In this document: positions 55,774-62,054 of the stretch, in pieces
Layout: each line of letters opens with the position of its first letter
Numbering within the stretch: the first letter of the stretch is position 1
Source: Bacteroidales bacterium
GTDB taxonomy: Bacteria; Bacteroidota; Bacteroidia; Bacteroidales; WCHB1-69
Direction: 5' to 3'
DNA length: 64,000 nt
Assembly: GCA_017394765.1 (NCBI GenBank)
Contig: JAFPXF010000026.1
Span: forward strand, 97,160-161,159
Position numbers and translations under genes: made by a program
The notes under the pieces: model-generated
Databases searched by the model: none
What the model saw: the letters and a program-made list of their open reading frames with translations, nothing else
Told to the model about the DNA's origin: nothing

Positions 55774-55837
55774 GCGAAGGATGTAAAGTCCGGAAACGCC
55801 CTCCGAGGACAACGGCGCGGCAAAGTTACAACATTAT
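55774..55837 (-). repeat. Promoter/leader repeat, copy B
   Basis: Second copy of the 64-base repeat at 50807. On the minus strand it starts with the -7 box TAACTTTG and leads, 45 bases later, into the 675-residue protein gene, so it is that gene's promoter and 5' leader. Looser similarity to copy A continues on the plus strand to about 55895. Confidence 0.75.
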
Positions 55838-55889
55838 TTACAGTAATAACACAAAAAAGTCAAAAGGTTGCAGTTTGATAAAAAAAGTG

Positions 55890-55897
55890 TATTTTTG
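55890..55897 (+). promoter_or_regulatory. -7 box of the first DUF4143 gene
   Basis: TATTTTTG followed by C on the plus strand, 82 bases before the ATG at 55980. Preceded by AAAAAAGTG, as in the tRNA promoters. Confidence 0.45.
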
Positions 55898-55909
55898 CTC
55901 CTGATTTTA

Positions 55910-55944
55910 ATTGAAAATCTGAAGTGATATTTCATATTTTCAAT
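55910..55944. promoter_or_regulatory. Inverted repeat in the leader of the first DUF4143 gene
   Basis: Arms ATTGAAAAT (55910-55918) and ATTTTCAAT (55936-55944), 17 bases apart, between the -7 box and the ATG. It could be an operator or an mRNA stem. Confidence 0.4.
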
Positions 55945-55979
55945 CAAAAAAAGAAATAAGAAACTAGTATGCGACAAAT

Positions 55980-57119
55980 ATGTATCAACGTATCTTCGAT
56001 ATTAACAAGGAATTAGATATGAGTGTGTTTTTGTTTGGTGCCCGACAAACCGGAAAATCCACTCTTCTACGAAAAGCTGTCTCCAAAGCAGTGTACATTG
56101 ACTTGTTGGATTCAGATATCCGTAAATTGTATCGCAAACGCCCGGCTTATCTATACGACCAACTGGCTGGTAAAGATTCCAGTTGCGTCGTCATCATAGA
56201 CGAGATACCGGAAGTGCCGGATTTGCTGAACGAAGTCCACCGGCTCATCTCAGAATTTGGAATCCGGTTTGTGCTATGCGGGAGTAGTGCGAGAAAACTA
56301 AAGAGGAAAGGTTACAACACGTTGGGTGGCAGAGCGTTCCCTTGTTATTTTTACCCCTTGGTAAGTGCCGAAATACCGGATTTGGACATTGACAGAGCGG
56401 TAAACAACGGTATGATGCCACTGCACTATCCCTCTAAAAACGCAACCCGGCTATTGGCATCTTACGTGGATGTATATTTGAAGGAGGAGATCCAAGCGGA
56501 GGCGTTGGTGCGGGATTTGGACAATTTTGAGCGTTTTCTGGAAGTTGCTGCTCTTACTGACGGTGAAATGGTAAATTACGCCAACATTGCAAGCGACTGC
56601 GGGGTAAGTGCCAAAACAGTCAAGGAGTATTTTTCCATTTTGCAAGACACATTGGTCGGCTACACCATTCCGGCCTATACCAAAGTGATGAAGCGCAGGT
56701 TGGTGCAGGCACCACGGTTCTATTTTTTCGATGTGGGGGTCGCCAATTATTTGCTTCACCGACAGAATTTAGTGAGAGGCACGGTGGAATATGGCCACGC
56801 ATTTGAACATTGGGTCATACAGGAAATCATCGCCTACATTGGTTATACACATAATGAAAACAGACTCTCCTATTGGCGCACTTATACGGGCATCGAAGTG
56901 GATGCCGTCATCGGCGACGCCCGACTTGCCATTGAAATCAAATCGGTGGCTGAAGTGTTGCCCAAACACTTGACTGGACTGAAGACTTTTATGGAAGAAC
57001 ATCCCGACACACGTCCCATCATCGTCTCTTTGGATCGGATTTCCCGTCGTTGCGGTGAAATGGAAGCGCTGTATGTGCTGGATTTCCTTCGTATGCTTTG
57101 GGCGGGCGAACTGTTCTAA
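55980..57119 (+). CDS. AAA+ ATPase with DUF4143 domain (first copy)
   Basis: 379 residues. AAA_14 domain: Walker A GARQTGKS at about residues 20-27, Walker B CVVIIDEIPEV, sensor 1 VLCGSSARKL. A winged-helix linker (about 185-225) follows, then DUF4143 with EVDAVIGDARLAIEIKS, the D...ExK pattern of the PD-(D/E)XK fold. Such proteins are common, often clustered in accessory regions of Bacteroidetes, and have no settled role. Base composition is more AT-rich than the core genes. The amidotransferase gene follows after 16 bases. Confidence 0.85.
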   Translation: MYQRIFDINKELDMSVFLFGARQTGKSTLLRKAVSKAVYIDLLDSDIRKLYRKRPAYLYDQLAGKDSSCVVIIDEIPEVPDLLNEVHRLISEFGIRFVLCGSSARKLKRKGYNTLGGRAFPCYFYPLVSAEIPDLDIDRAVNNGMMPLHYPSKNATRLLASYVDVYLKEEIQAEALVRDLDNFERFLEVAALTDGEMVNYANIASDCGVSAKTVKEYFSILQDTLVGYTIPAYTKVMKRRLVQAPRFYFFDVGVANYLLHRQNLVRGTVEYGHAFEHWVIQEIIAYIGYTHNENRLSYWRTYTGIEVDAVIGDARLAIEIKSVAEVLPKHLTGLKTFMEEHPDTRPIIVSLDRISRRCGEMEALYVLDFLRMLWAGELF

Positions 57120-57135
57120 AAAAACAATCACATCT

Positions 57136-57843
57136 ATGGATCAACGCATCATCAACATCCTGCTTTGCGACACGTACCCCGGACTGCTGCCTGAAAGCAT
57201 CCCGAGTCACGAATCCATGTTTTACAATCTGTTCCGTCCAGTCAACCCTGGGCTCACCTTTAACATTTACCGCGTGATGGACGGCGAGTTGCCCGAACAG
57301 TTCGACTCCGACACGCTCTACATCATCCCTGGCTCCAACAACGCCGCCTACGATACGCTGCCGTGGATTTTGGCCTTGCAGGACTGGATTCGGGAGGCCG
57401 CAAGACTGCAAATTCCCCTTGTCGGCATCTGCTTCGGACACCAGGTCATCGCGCAGGCGTTGGGCGGACGAGTGGAACGCTTCCCAGGCGGCTGGGGCGT
57501 GGGCGTTCGTGAGATGGATGTTTTGGATGCAGACCTGCTCCCCTGGTTTCCCGACAAGAAAATGCGTCTTATCGTCAATCACCACGACCAGGTGATGGAG
57601 CTGCCGGAAGGTGCCATCCCCCTCGCCACCAGCGACTTCTGCCGTTACGAAGGCTTCCGCATCGGCCGCCACATCCTCACCTTCCAGGGCCACCCGGAGT
57701 TCACGGTGGACTACGAGCGGCACCTTATCCTCAACCATGCTGAGAATGAGGACGATGCGGTGAAGCAACGGGCATTGGAGACGTTGGGGGAGATGGACCA
57801 CCAGGGGGAGACAGTGGTGGAATTTCTGTTGGGTGCATTGTAG
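57136..57843 (+). CDS. Type 1 glutamine amidotransferase
   Basis: 235 residues from ATG 57136 (MDQRIINILLCDTYPG); upstream codons belong to the preceding gene. Nucleophile elbow GICFGHQ with catalytic Cys, and GHPEFT with the catalytic His. The layout is that of GATase1-like proteins similar to GuaA's amidotransferase domain without a synthetase, as in stand-alone gamma-glutamyl hydrolase or GMP-synthase-like proteins. Substrate unknown. A perfect palindrome follows its stop. Confidence 0.8.
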   Translation: MDQRIINILLCDTYPGLLPESIPSHESMFYNLFRPVNPGLTFNIYRVMDGELPEQFDSDTLYIIPGSNNAAYDTLPWILALQDWIREAARLQIPLVGICFGHQVIAQALGGRVERFPGGWGVGVREMDVLDADLLPWFPDKKMRLIVNHHDQVMELPEGAIPLATSDFCRYEGFRIGRHILTFQGHPEFTVDYERHLILNHAENEDDAVKQRALETLGEMDHQGETVVEFLLGAL

Positions 57844-57855
57844 AGGCGAATTACC

Positions 57856-57887
57856 GTGTAGGGGCGAATAATTATTCGCCCCTACAC
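57856..57887. repeat. Hairpin repeat, GTAGGGGCG family, copy 3
   Basis: Perfect 32-base palindrome with arms GTGTAGGGGCGAATAA and the exact complement, 13 bases after the amidotransferase stop. Confidence 0.8.
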
Positions 57888-58009
57888 ACACGGGATAAGA
57901 GATGATGTTATCCCCTTTGCTGGTGATGGAAAAGGGGTATAAGAGTGCGATGAGACGTTAATCAACATTTTTTGTGTTTTTGTGATTTCATTATTCAAAT
58001 AGACAACTT

Positions 58010-58909
58010 ATGGCAAAGAAAAAAGAAACAATCCCATCTGACGATATGCTCGAAGGGAAAGCCGCTATGTTAGGCATCATTGACATCTTCCGGAATGCTC
58101 TCAAAGGAGACAAATTCGCCGTGAAACTTGCCAACAAAATCTTGGACGAGTGGCAGAAAGAGTGCGACAATCTTCCCGGCGGGGACGCTGTGGATGACAA
58201 TTTCGCCTTCTTGCCTCCCTTGGTGAACGGCGGCATGAATGACGACGATGACGACTTCGATGACGATGACTACGATGATGATGACGACTACCGTCCCTAC
58301 GAGAAACCGACCCTCAAGCGGCCGAACGTGTCGGAGTACCATCTTCGCATCAAGCTCAACGACATCGGCATCGATATCTGGCGCGAGTTGAAGGTCCCCT
58401 CTAACGTGGAGCTCGACTTCCTCGGGCACCTTCTGGTTGAAATCATGGGCTGGGAGGATGTGCATCTGTTCCATTTCATGCACAACAAGACGTTCTACAG
58501 CGATCAGGAAAGTGTGGACATGAGTTTCCGCGGCAACGTGAAACTCTATTCCGACTATACGCTTTCGGACTTGCTGAAGGCCGAGAAGGACAAAATGACA
58601 TTCGAATACGATTTCGGCGACAGCTGGTGGCATGATATCAGCGTGGTCGGCATCCGTCCCTACAAGAAAGGGGAAAAGCACCGCATCACATTCGTGGACG
58701 GCCAAGGTGCGTGTCCGCCGGAGGATTGCGGCGGCGTGCCAGGCTACAAGCGTCTGTTGGAAATGGCAAAGAAGAAGAGGAAGAGCGCCGAAGAGAAAGA
58801 GGAGCTCGAATGGTATGGCATTGACAAGAACTACGACCCGAACGATCCCGATATTGAATTTTGCGAAGAGATAGCGGAGGATTGGGATGAGGCACTGAGA
58901 GGGAAATAA
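58010..58909 (+). CDS. pRiA4b ORF-3-like protein
   Basis: 299 residues. The C-terminal two-thirds (about 105-260) match the plasmid pRiA4b ORF-3 family: YHLRIKLNDIGIDIWREL, FEYDFGDSWWHDI, and GACPPEDCGGVPGY. An Asp-rich linker (about residues 77-94, 58238-58290) precedes it. The family occurs on plasmids and mobile elements (also as a transposon passenger), function unknown. The second half is very charged. Confidence 0.85.
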   Translation: MAKKKETIPSDDMLEGKAAMLGIIDIFRNALKGDKFAVKLANKILDEWQKECDNLPGGDAVDDNFAFLPPLVNGGMNDDDDDFDDDDYDDDDDYRPYEKPTLKRPNVSEYHLRIKLNDIGIDIWRELKVPSNVELDFLGHLLVEIMGWEDVHLFHFMHNKTFYSDQESVDMSFRGNVKLYSDYTLSDLLKAEKDKMTFEYDFGDSWWHDISVVGIRPYKKGEKHRITFVDGQGACPPEDCGGVPGYKRLLEMAKKKRKSAEEKEELEWYGIDKNYDPNDPDIEFCEEIAEDWDEALRGK

Positions 58910-58921
58910 CGAGTCTATGGC

Positions 58922-59434
58922 TCAGGGATTCGGCCTTAACGACAACCTCGGCCAACGATAAGGTTTGAATTGTGTGAAAAGACGACACAGTTGTTCTTGG
59001 TTTACCGCCTCAGCCCAGCCCGTCAGCTCGTTCTGGATGCCGATACGGTTCTGTTCAATGACGATGTTGGTCATCAGCTTCAATGTGTCGTGGCTGTACA
59101 CCCAGAGTTCGCTTTCCGCAGTGCACATGTCCCCGCCGCTGATCTCAAATGTGAAATTGTCCTTCAATTGTTGCAATACTTCCTCATACGTGCAAACCAA
59201 CACACGACGCGCGGGCATTCCTTCGGGAAGTTCGCTCCAATCATCGAGAGAGAGGATCAAAAACGCTTTGGCATCGTTCATATCAACGTCTTTCAAAGGG
59301 TTGATTACAGTTTCATCTGCCTGCACTACAGGGAAACACATTTTCATCGTGTGATGTGCCAACCTGGGGAACCCGCCGATGCACAGCCAAAGGATTGTTA
59401 ACAAAAGAGCGATAAGGACCTGGATTTTCTTCAT
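58922..59434 (-). CDS. Small membrane-anchored protein of unknown function
   Basis: 170 residues from M at 59434, which gives a hydrophobic N-terminal helix MKKIQVLIALLLTILWLCIG; an upstream frame extension passes through the repeat and promoter and is excluded. The remainder is mixed alpha/beta with a Trp-containing LDDWSELPEGMPARR segment and no recognised family. The minus -7-like box TAGTTTCG (59473-59480) lies 39 bases upstream, inside repeat copy 1. Confidence 0.55.
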   Translation of the reverse strand: MKKIQVLIALLLTILWLCIGGFPRLAHHTMKMCFPVVQADETVINPLKDVDMNDAKAFLILSLDDWSELPEGMPARRVLVCTYEEVLQQLKDNFTFEISGGDMCTAESELWVYSHDTLKLMTNIVIEQNRIGIQNELTGWAEAVNQEQLCRLFTQFKPYRWPRLSLRPNP

Positions 59435-59472
59435 CGGGGTTGAGTTATTCTCATAACATAATTTTTCTGCCG

Positions 59473-59539
59473 CGAAACTACAAAATAATCCGATATGAAA
59501 ACCCGGGCGCCGACCGCGATGGGTCAACGCCCGGTTTTT
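59473..59539 (-). repeat. Hairpin-plus-promoter repeat, copy 1
   Basis: Contains CGACCGCGATGGGTCAACGC flanked by pairing CCGGGCG/CGCCCGG, then (on the minus strand) a short U-rich tract, CATATCGGATTATTTTG and a -7-like box feeding the small membrane-protein gene. Copies 2 (60863) and 3 (61771) share the CGACCGCGATGGGTCA core; copy 3 also shares the promoter part. Confidence 0.75.
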
Positions 59540-59546
59540 GGGGAAT

Positions 59547-59574
59547 GTAGAGACGTTTCATGAAACGTCTCTAC
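59547..59574. repeat. Hairpin repeat, GTAGAGACG family, copy 4
   Basis: Perfect 28-base palindrome, arms GTAGAGACGTTTCA and complement. Identical to 61842-61869. Confidence 0.85.
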
Positions 59575-59599
59575 GCGGGAAATTTGACAACACTGAATT

Positions 59600-59631
59600 T
59601 ATTCCGCAAAAGTTATAACTTTTATGGAATA
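59600..59631. promoter_or_regulatory. 32-base near-perfect palindrome before the second DUF4143 gene
   Basis: Arms TATTCC..AAAAGTTAT and their complement, broken only by a GC/AT difference at two symmetric positions. It lies 17 bases upstream of the -7 box (59648-59655) and AAAAGTTAT recurs partially at the box. Operator for a dimeric repressor is the simplest reading. Confidence 0.5.
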
Positions 59632-59647
59632 GATTCAAAAAAAGTTA

Positions 59648-59655
59648 TATTTTTG
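59648..59655 (+). promoter_or_regulatory. -7 box of the second DUF4143 gene
   Basis: TATTTTTG followed by C on the plus strand, 22 bases before the ATG at 59678. Confidence 0.5.
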
Positions 59656-59677
59656 CATTGTTAAACATCATCGAGTT

Positions 59678-60829
59678 ATGATAAATCGATTTTTATATAA
59701 AACACTGAACGACAAGTTGTTCAAAGGAAAAATCATCATTCTAACAGGTGCCCGTCAGGTGGGGAAGACCACGTTGCTGCGACAAATTGTGCAAGGCAGA
59801 AACGACTGTCTCTGGTTGAACGGTGATGAACTACAGACGCAGAACCTCTTCAATAATGGCTCTGCAGACAGACTGTTGTCTGAATTTGAGGGCCATCGCA
59901 TAGTTGTATTGGACGAAGCACAACGTATTCAAGATATAGGTCTGCGGCTGAAATTATTAGCCGATTCAGGAAGCGATATACAGGTGGTTGCCACCGGCAG
60001 TTCCTCGTTCGATCTGGCCAATCAAGTGAACGAGCCGCTTACCGGGCGCAAATGGGAGTTCCAGATGTTTCCTTTGTCGTTTGGGGAGATGGTGATGCAT
60101 CACGGCAAACTCAAGGAAATGAGGATGCTCCCCAAACGCGTCGTTTACGGTTATTATCCGGAAGTAGTGATGAATGACGGGAACGAAAAAGAAATTCTTA
60201 AACTATTGACAGACGCATACTTATATAAAGACATTTTGGCTTGGGAGAACATCAAGCATCCGGACAAGTTGCAGACACTTCTGCGCGCATTAGCCTACCA
60301 AGTGGGATCGCAGGTTTCCTACAACGAGTTGGCTCAGATGTGCTCGATGGATGCCAAAACAGTGGAACGTTACATCGTTCTATTAGAGCAGTGCTACATC
60401 ATTTTCAGGTTGCCTTCATACGCCCGTAATCTTCGCCACGAGCTCAAGTCAAGCCGAAAGATCTATTTCTATGACAATGGAATCCGTAATTCATTGATTG
60501 CGGACTTCACCGCGCCGGAAATCCGGCAAGACATAGGGGCGTTATGGGAGAACTTTGTTATAGCCGAGCGGATGAAGAGCAATGAATATGGCAGGAGATG
60601 GGTGAACCGGTTTTTCTGGCGCACCAAACAGCAGCAGGAGATAGACTATTTGGAAGAGAGCGACGGAAGACTCCACGCTTTTGAAATCAAATGGAACCCG
60701 AAGTCCAAGGCCAAACTGACCAAAACATTTGCAAACGCCTATCCCGAAGCAGATTTTCTGGTGGTCACCCCAGACAATATTGCGGAATTTCTGATTTCAA
60801 AGGATTCCGATAAGGAAGAGCAACTATAG
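59678..60829 (+). CDS. AAA+ ATPase with DUF4143 domain (second copy)
   Basis: 383 residues. Walker A GARQVGKT, Walker B IVVLDEAQRI, sensor 1 VVATGSSSFDL; winged-helix region VSYNELAQMCSMDAKTVERY; C-terminal DUF4143 with QQQEIDYLEESDGRLHAFEI in part, the D...ExK pattern of the PD-(D/E)XK fold. Different enough from the copy at 55980 (Walker motifs, helix spacing) to be an independent acquisition rather than a recent duplicate. AT-rich. Confidence 0.87.
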   Translation: MINRFLYKTLNDKLFKGKIIILTGARQVGKTTLLRQIVQGRNDCLWLNGDELQTQNLFNNGSADRLLSEFEGHRIVVLDEAQRIQDIGLRLKLLADSGSDIQVVATGSSSFDLANQVNEPLTGRKWEFQMFPLSFGEMVMHHGKLKEMRMLPKRVVYGYYPEVVMNDGNEKEILKLLTDAYLYKDILAWENIKHPDKLQTLLRALAYQVGSQVSYNELAQMCSMDAKTVERYIVLLEQCYIIFRLPSYARNLRHELKSSRKIYFYDNGIRNSLIADFTAPEIRQDIGALWENFVIAERMKSNEYGRRWVNRFFWRTKQQQEIDYLEESDGRLHAFEIKWNPKSKAKLTKTFANAYPEADFLVVTPDNIAEFLISKDSDKEEQL

Positions 60830-60862
60830 GCGAAAAACACACACATTTTGACTTAGCGAGAT

Positions 60863-60914
60863 AAAAACCAGATGCCGACCGCGATGGGTCAGCGCCCGGT
60901 TTTTGGGGAATGTA
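60863..60914. repeat. Hairpin repeat, copy 2 (likely bidirectional terminator)
   Basis: AAAAACC...GGTTTTT flanks the CGACCGCGATGGGTCA core, giving a stem with T-runs on both strands, between two convergent genes. GGGGAATGTAG follows as in copy 1, but the GTAGAGACG palindrome is absent. Confidence 0.7.
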
Positions 60915-60925
60915 GAAATGAATGA

Positions 60926-61741
60926 TTATTCTCGGAGCTTCACCTCCGTCGTTAGTTTCCTCACGCCACCGCAACGCAGTTCTGGTGTGTTGATGCGGAT
61001 GTCGCAGTCCACTACGAAGATGTTTCCCTCTTCTGAACGGATGACATTTTCATCGTGTAAGTCACTCAAATATATTTCCGCTGTGGCGTATGTCCAGTTT
61101 TTGGGATTTAACTGCTTGAATCCCATATTTTGGGCAAAGGTAGATATTTCACTATCCGGGACGTGACTTCCCTTCACAAAAGGTTGCTCTACAATGATTT
61201 TAAACTCTCCGTCTGCTCTTCCAAAGCCTAAGACATAAAGTGTTGTTTCAGGAAAATAGGTGTTATGCAAAGTGATTCTGTCAAGTGCAAGTATGGGCTG
61301 TACAAAATAATCAAGTCCTATAGATTTCACTAAAGTGGCTCCGTGGTCATAAACCGTCGCCTCGCCGCCTTCTGCAATCTTCGCTCCTAAAACATTTTGG
61401 AGGGCATTGCTCACATCATCTGTCCAACAACCAACGGCTTTCGCCCAGTGTTCTATGATTTCAGTTTGTTTCTTTCCTCGTTGGAGCTCTTTTTGGAATC
61501 CTCCGACATCTGGCGAAGTAGCTCTATCTGTCTGATTTTCTGCTCCCGCGAGCAGGGATGCAACAACATGCGCAGGACCTCCCGCTGCGCAGCCATGCTG
61601 TTCCGCCGGTGAAAATCGTTGATATACAAGCCTTCCTGTGACAAATTGTTCCGCATATTCATCCAATTTTTGAAGACCTTCGGGAGTGAAGCCTTCCACT
61701 ATGATGGCGTTTACCGAATCCCAAAAGTCCTTATTATTCAT
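60926..61741 (-). CDS. Kinase-like protein of the polyvalent-protein type, stand-alone
   Basis: 271 residues. The kinase-like part (about 110-265) shows a Gly loop GGEATVYDHG, a probable catalytic loop YLSDLHDENVI and a metal-binding Asp in IFVVDCDIRIN, the order seen in the kinase-like domain of bacterial polyvalent proteins. The N-terminal part starts MNNKDFWDSVNAIIVEGFTP, with a Gln/Lys/Glu-rich linker about 95-105. Transcription would start at TAATTTTG (minus, 61771-61778) inside repeat copy 3. Whether it phosphorylates proteins is not known. Confidence 0.7.
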   Translation of the reverse strand: MNNKDFWDSVNAIIVEGFTPEGLQKLDEYAEQFVTGRLVYQRFSPAEQHGCAAGGPAHVVASLLAGAENQTDRATSPDVGGFQKELQRGKKQTEIIEHWAKAVGCWTDDVSNALQNVLGAKIAEGGEATVYDHGATLVKSIGLDYFVQPILALDRITLHNTYFPETTLYVLGFGRADGEFKIIVEQPFVKGSHVPDSEISTFAQNMGFKQLNPKNWTYATAEIYLSDLHDENVIRSEEGNIFVVDCDIRINTPELRCGGVRKLTTEVKLRE

Positions 61742-61770
61742 AATTCAGTTGTATGTATTTTTCAACCCCG

Positions 61771-61834
61771 CAAAATTACAAAATAATCCAATATGAAAAA
61801 ACCGGGCGCGACCGCGATGGGTCAACGTCCGGTT
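61771..61834 (-). repeat. Hairpin-plus-promoter repeat, copy 3
   Basis: Same order as copy 1: hairpin core CGACCGCGATGGGTCAACG, U-rich tract, CATATTGGATTATTTTG, then a -7 box TAATTTTG, 30 bases before the kinase-like gene. Confidence 0.75.
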
Positions 61835-61841
61835 GGGGATT

Positions 61842-61869
61842 GTAGAGACGTTTCATGAAACGTCTCTAC
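61842..61869. repeat. Hairpin repeat, GTAGAGACG family, copy 5
   Basis: 28-base perfect palindrome identical to 59547-59574, again 8-10 bases from the hairpin-plus-promoter repeat. Confidence 0.85.
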
Positions 61870-61886
61870 GGGGGTTCCGTACACAT

Positions 61887-62009
61887 CTACCAATGTTTGA
61901 GGTCTGGATGTATGGCGTGGTATTGTGCTTTGCCCAAAGCATCTGCCTTGTCCGCCTTGCTGTGGTATTGTGACGGGACAAGATGCTTCTTTAATTGTGC
62001 TTTTGACAT
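61887..62009 (-). CDS. Possible 40-residue protein
   Basis: ATG at 62009 reads MSKAQLKKHLVPSQYHSKAD and ends HPDLKHW at the stop. The MSKxQLKKHL start resembles small Bacteroidetes proteins that begin this way (DUF6155-like), but the rest does not follow. It lies between the repeat pair and the DUF4062 gene, 45 bases after the latter's stop. Real protein or truncated remnant cannot be decided. Confidence 0.35.
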   Translation of the reverse strand: MSKAQLKKHLVPSQYHSKADKADALGKAQYHAIHPDLKHW

Positions 62010-62054
62010 AGTGTTTTTGATTAAACGTTTATAAAAGCATCCCCATTCCTGAAA

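Noticed and set aside
61453..61662. 69-codon minus-strand frame inside the kinase-like gene (MNMRNNLSQEGLYIND...)
   Set aside because: Looks fairly protein-like, but it is fully contained in another frame of the kinase-like gene, which is longer and has motifs on both sides.
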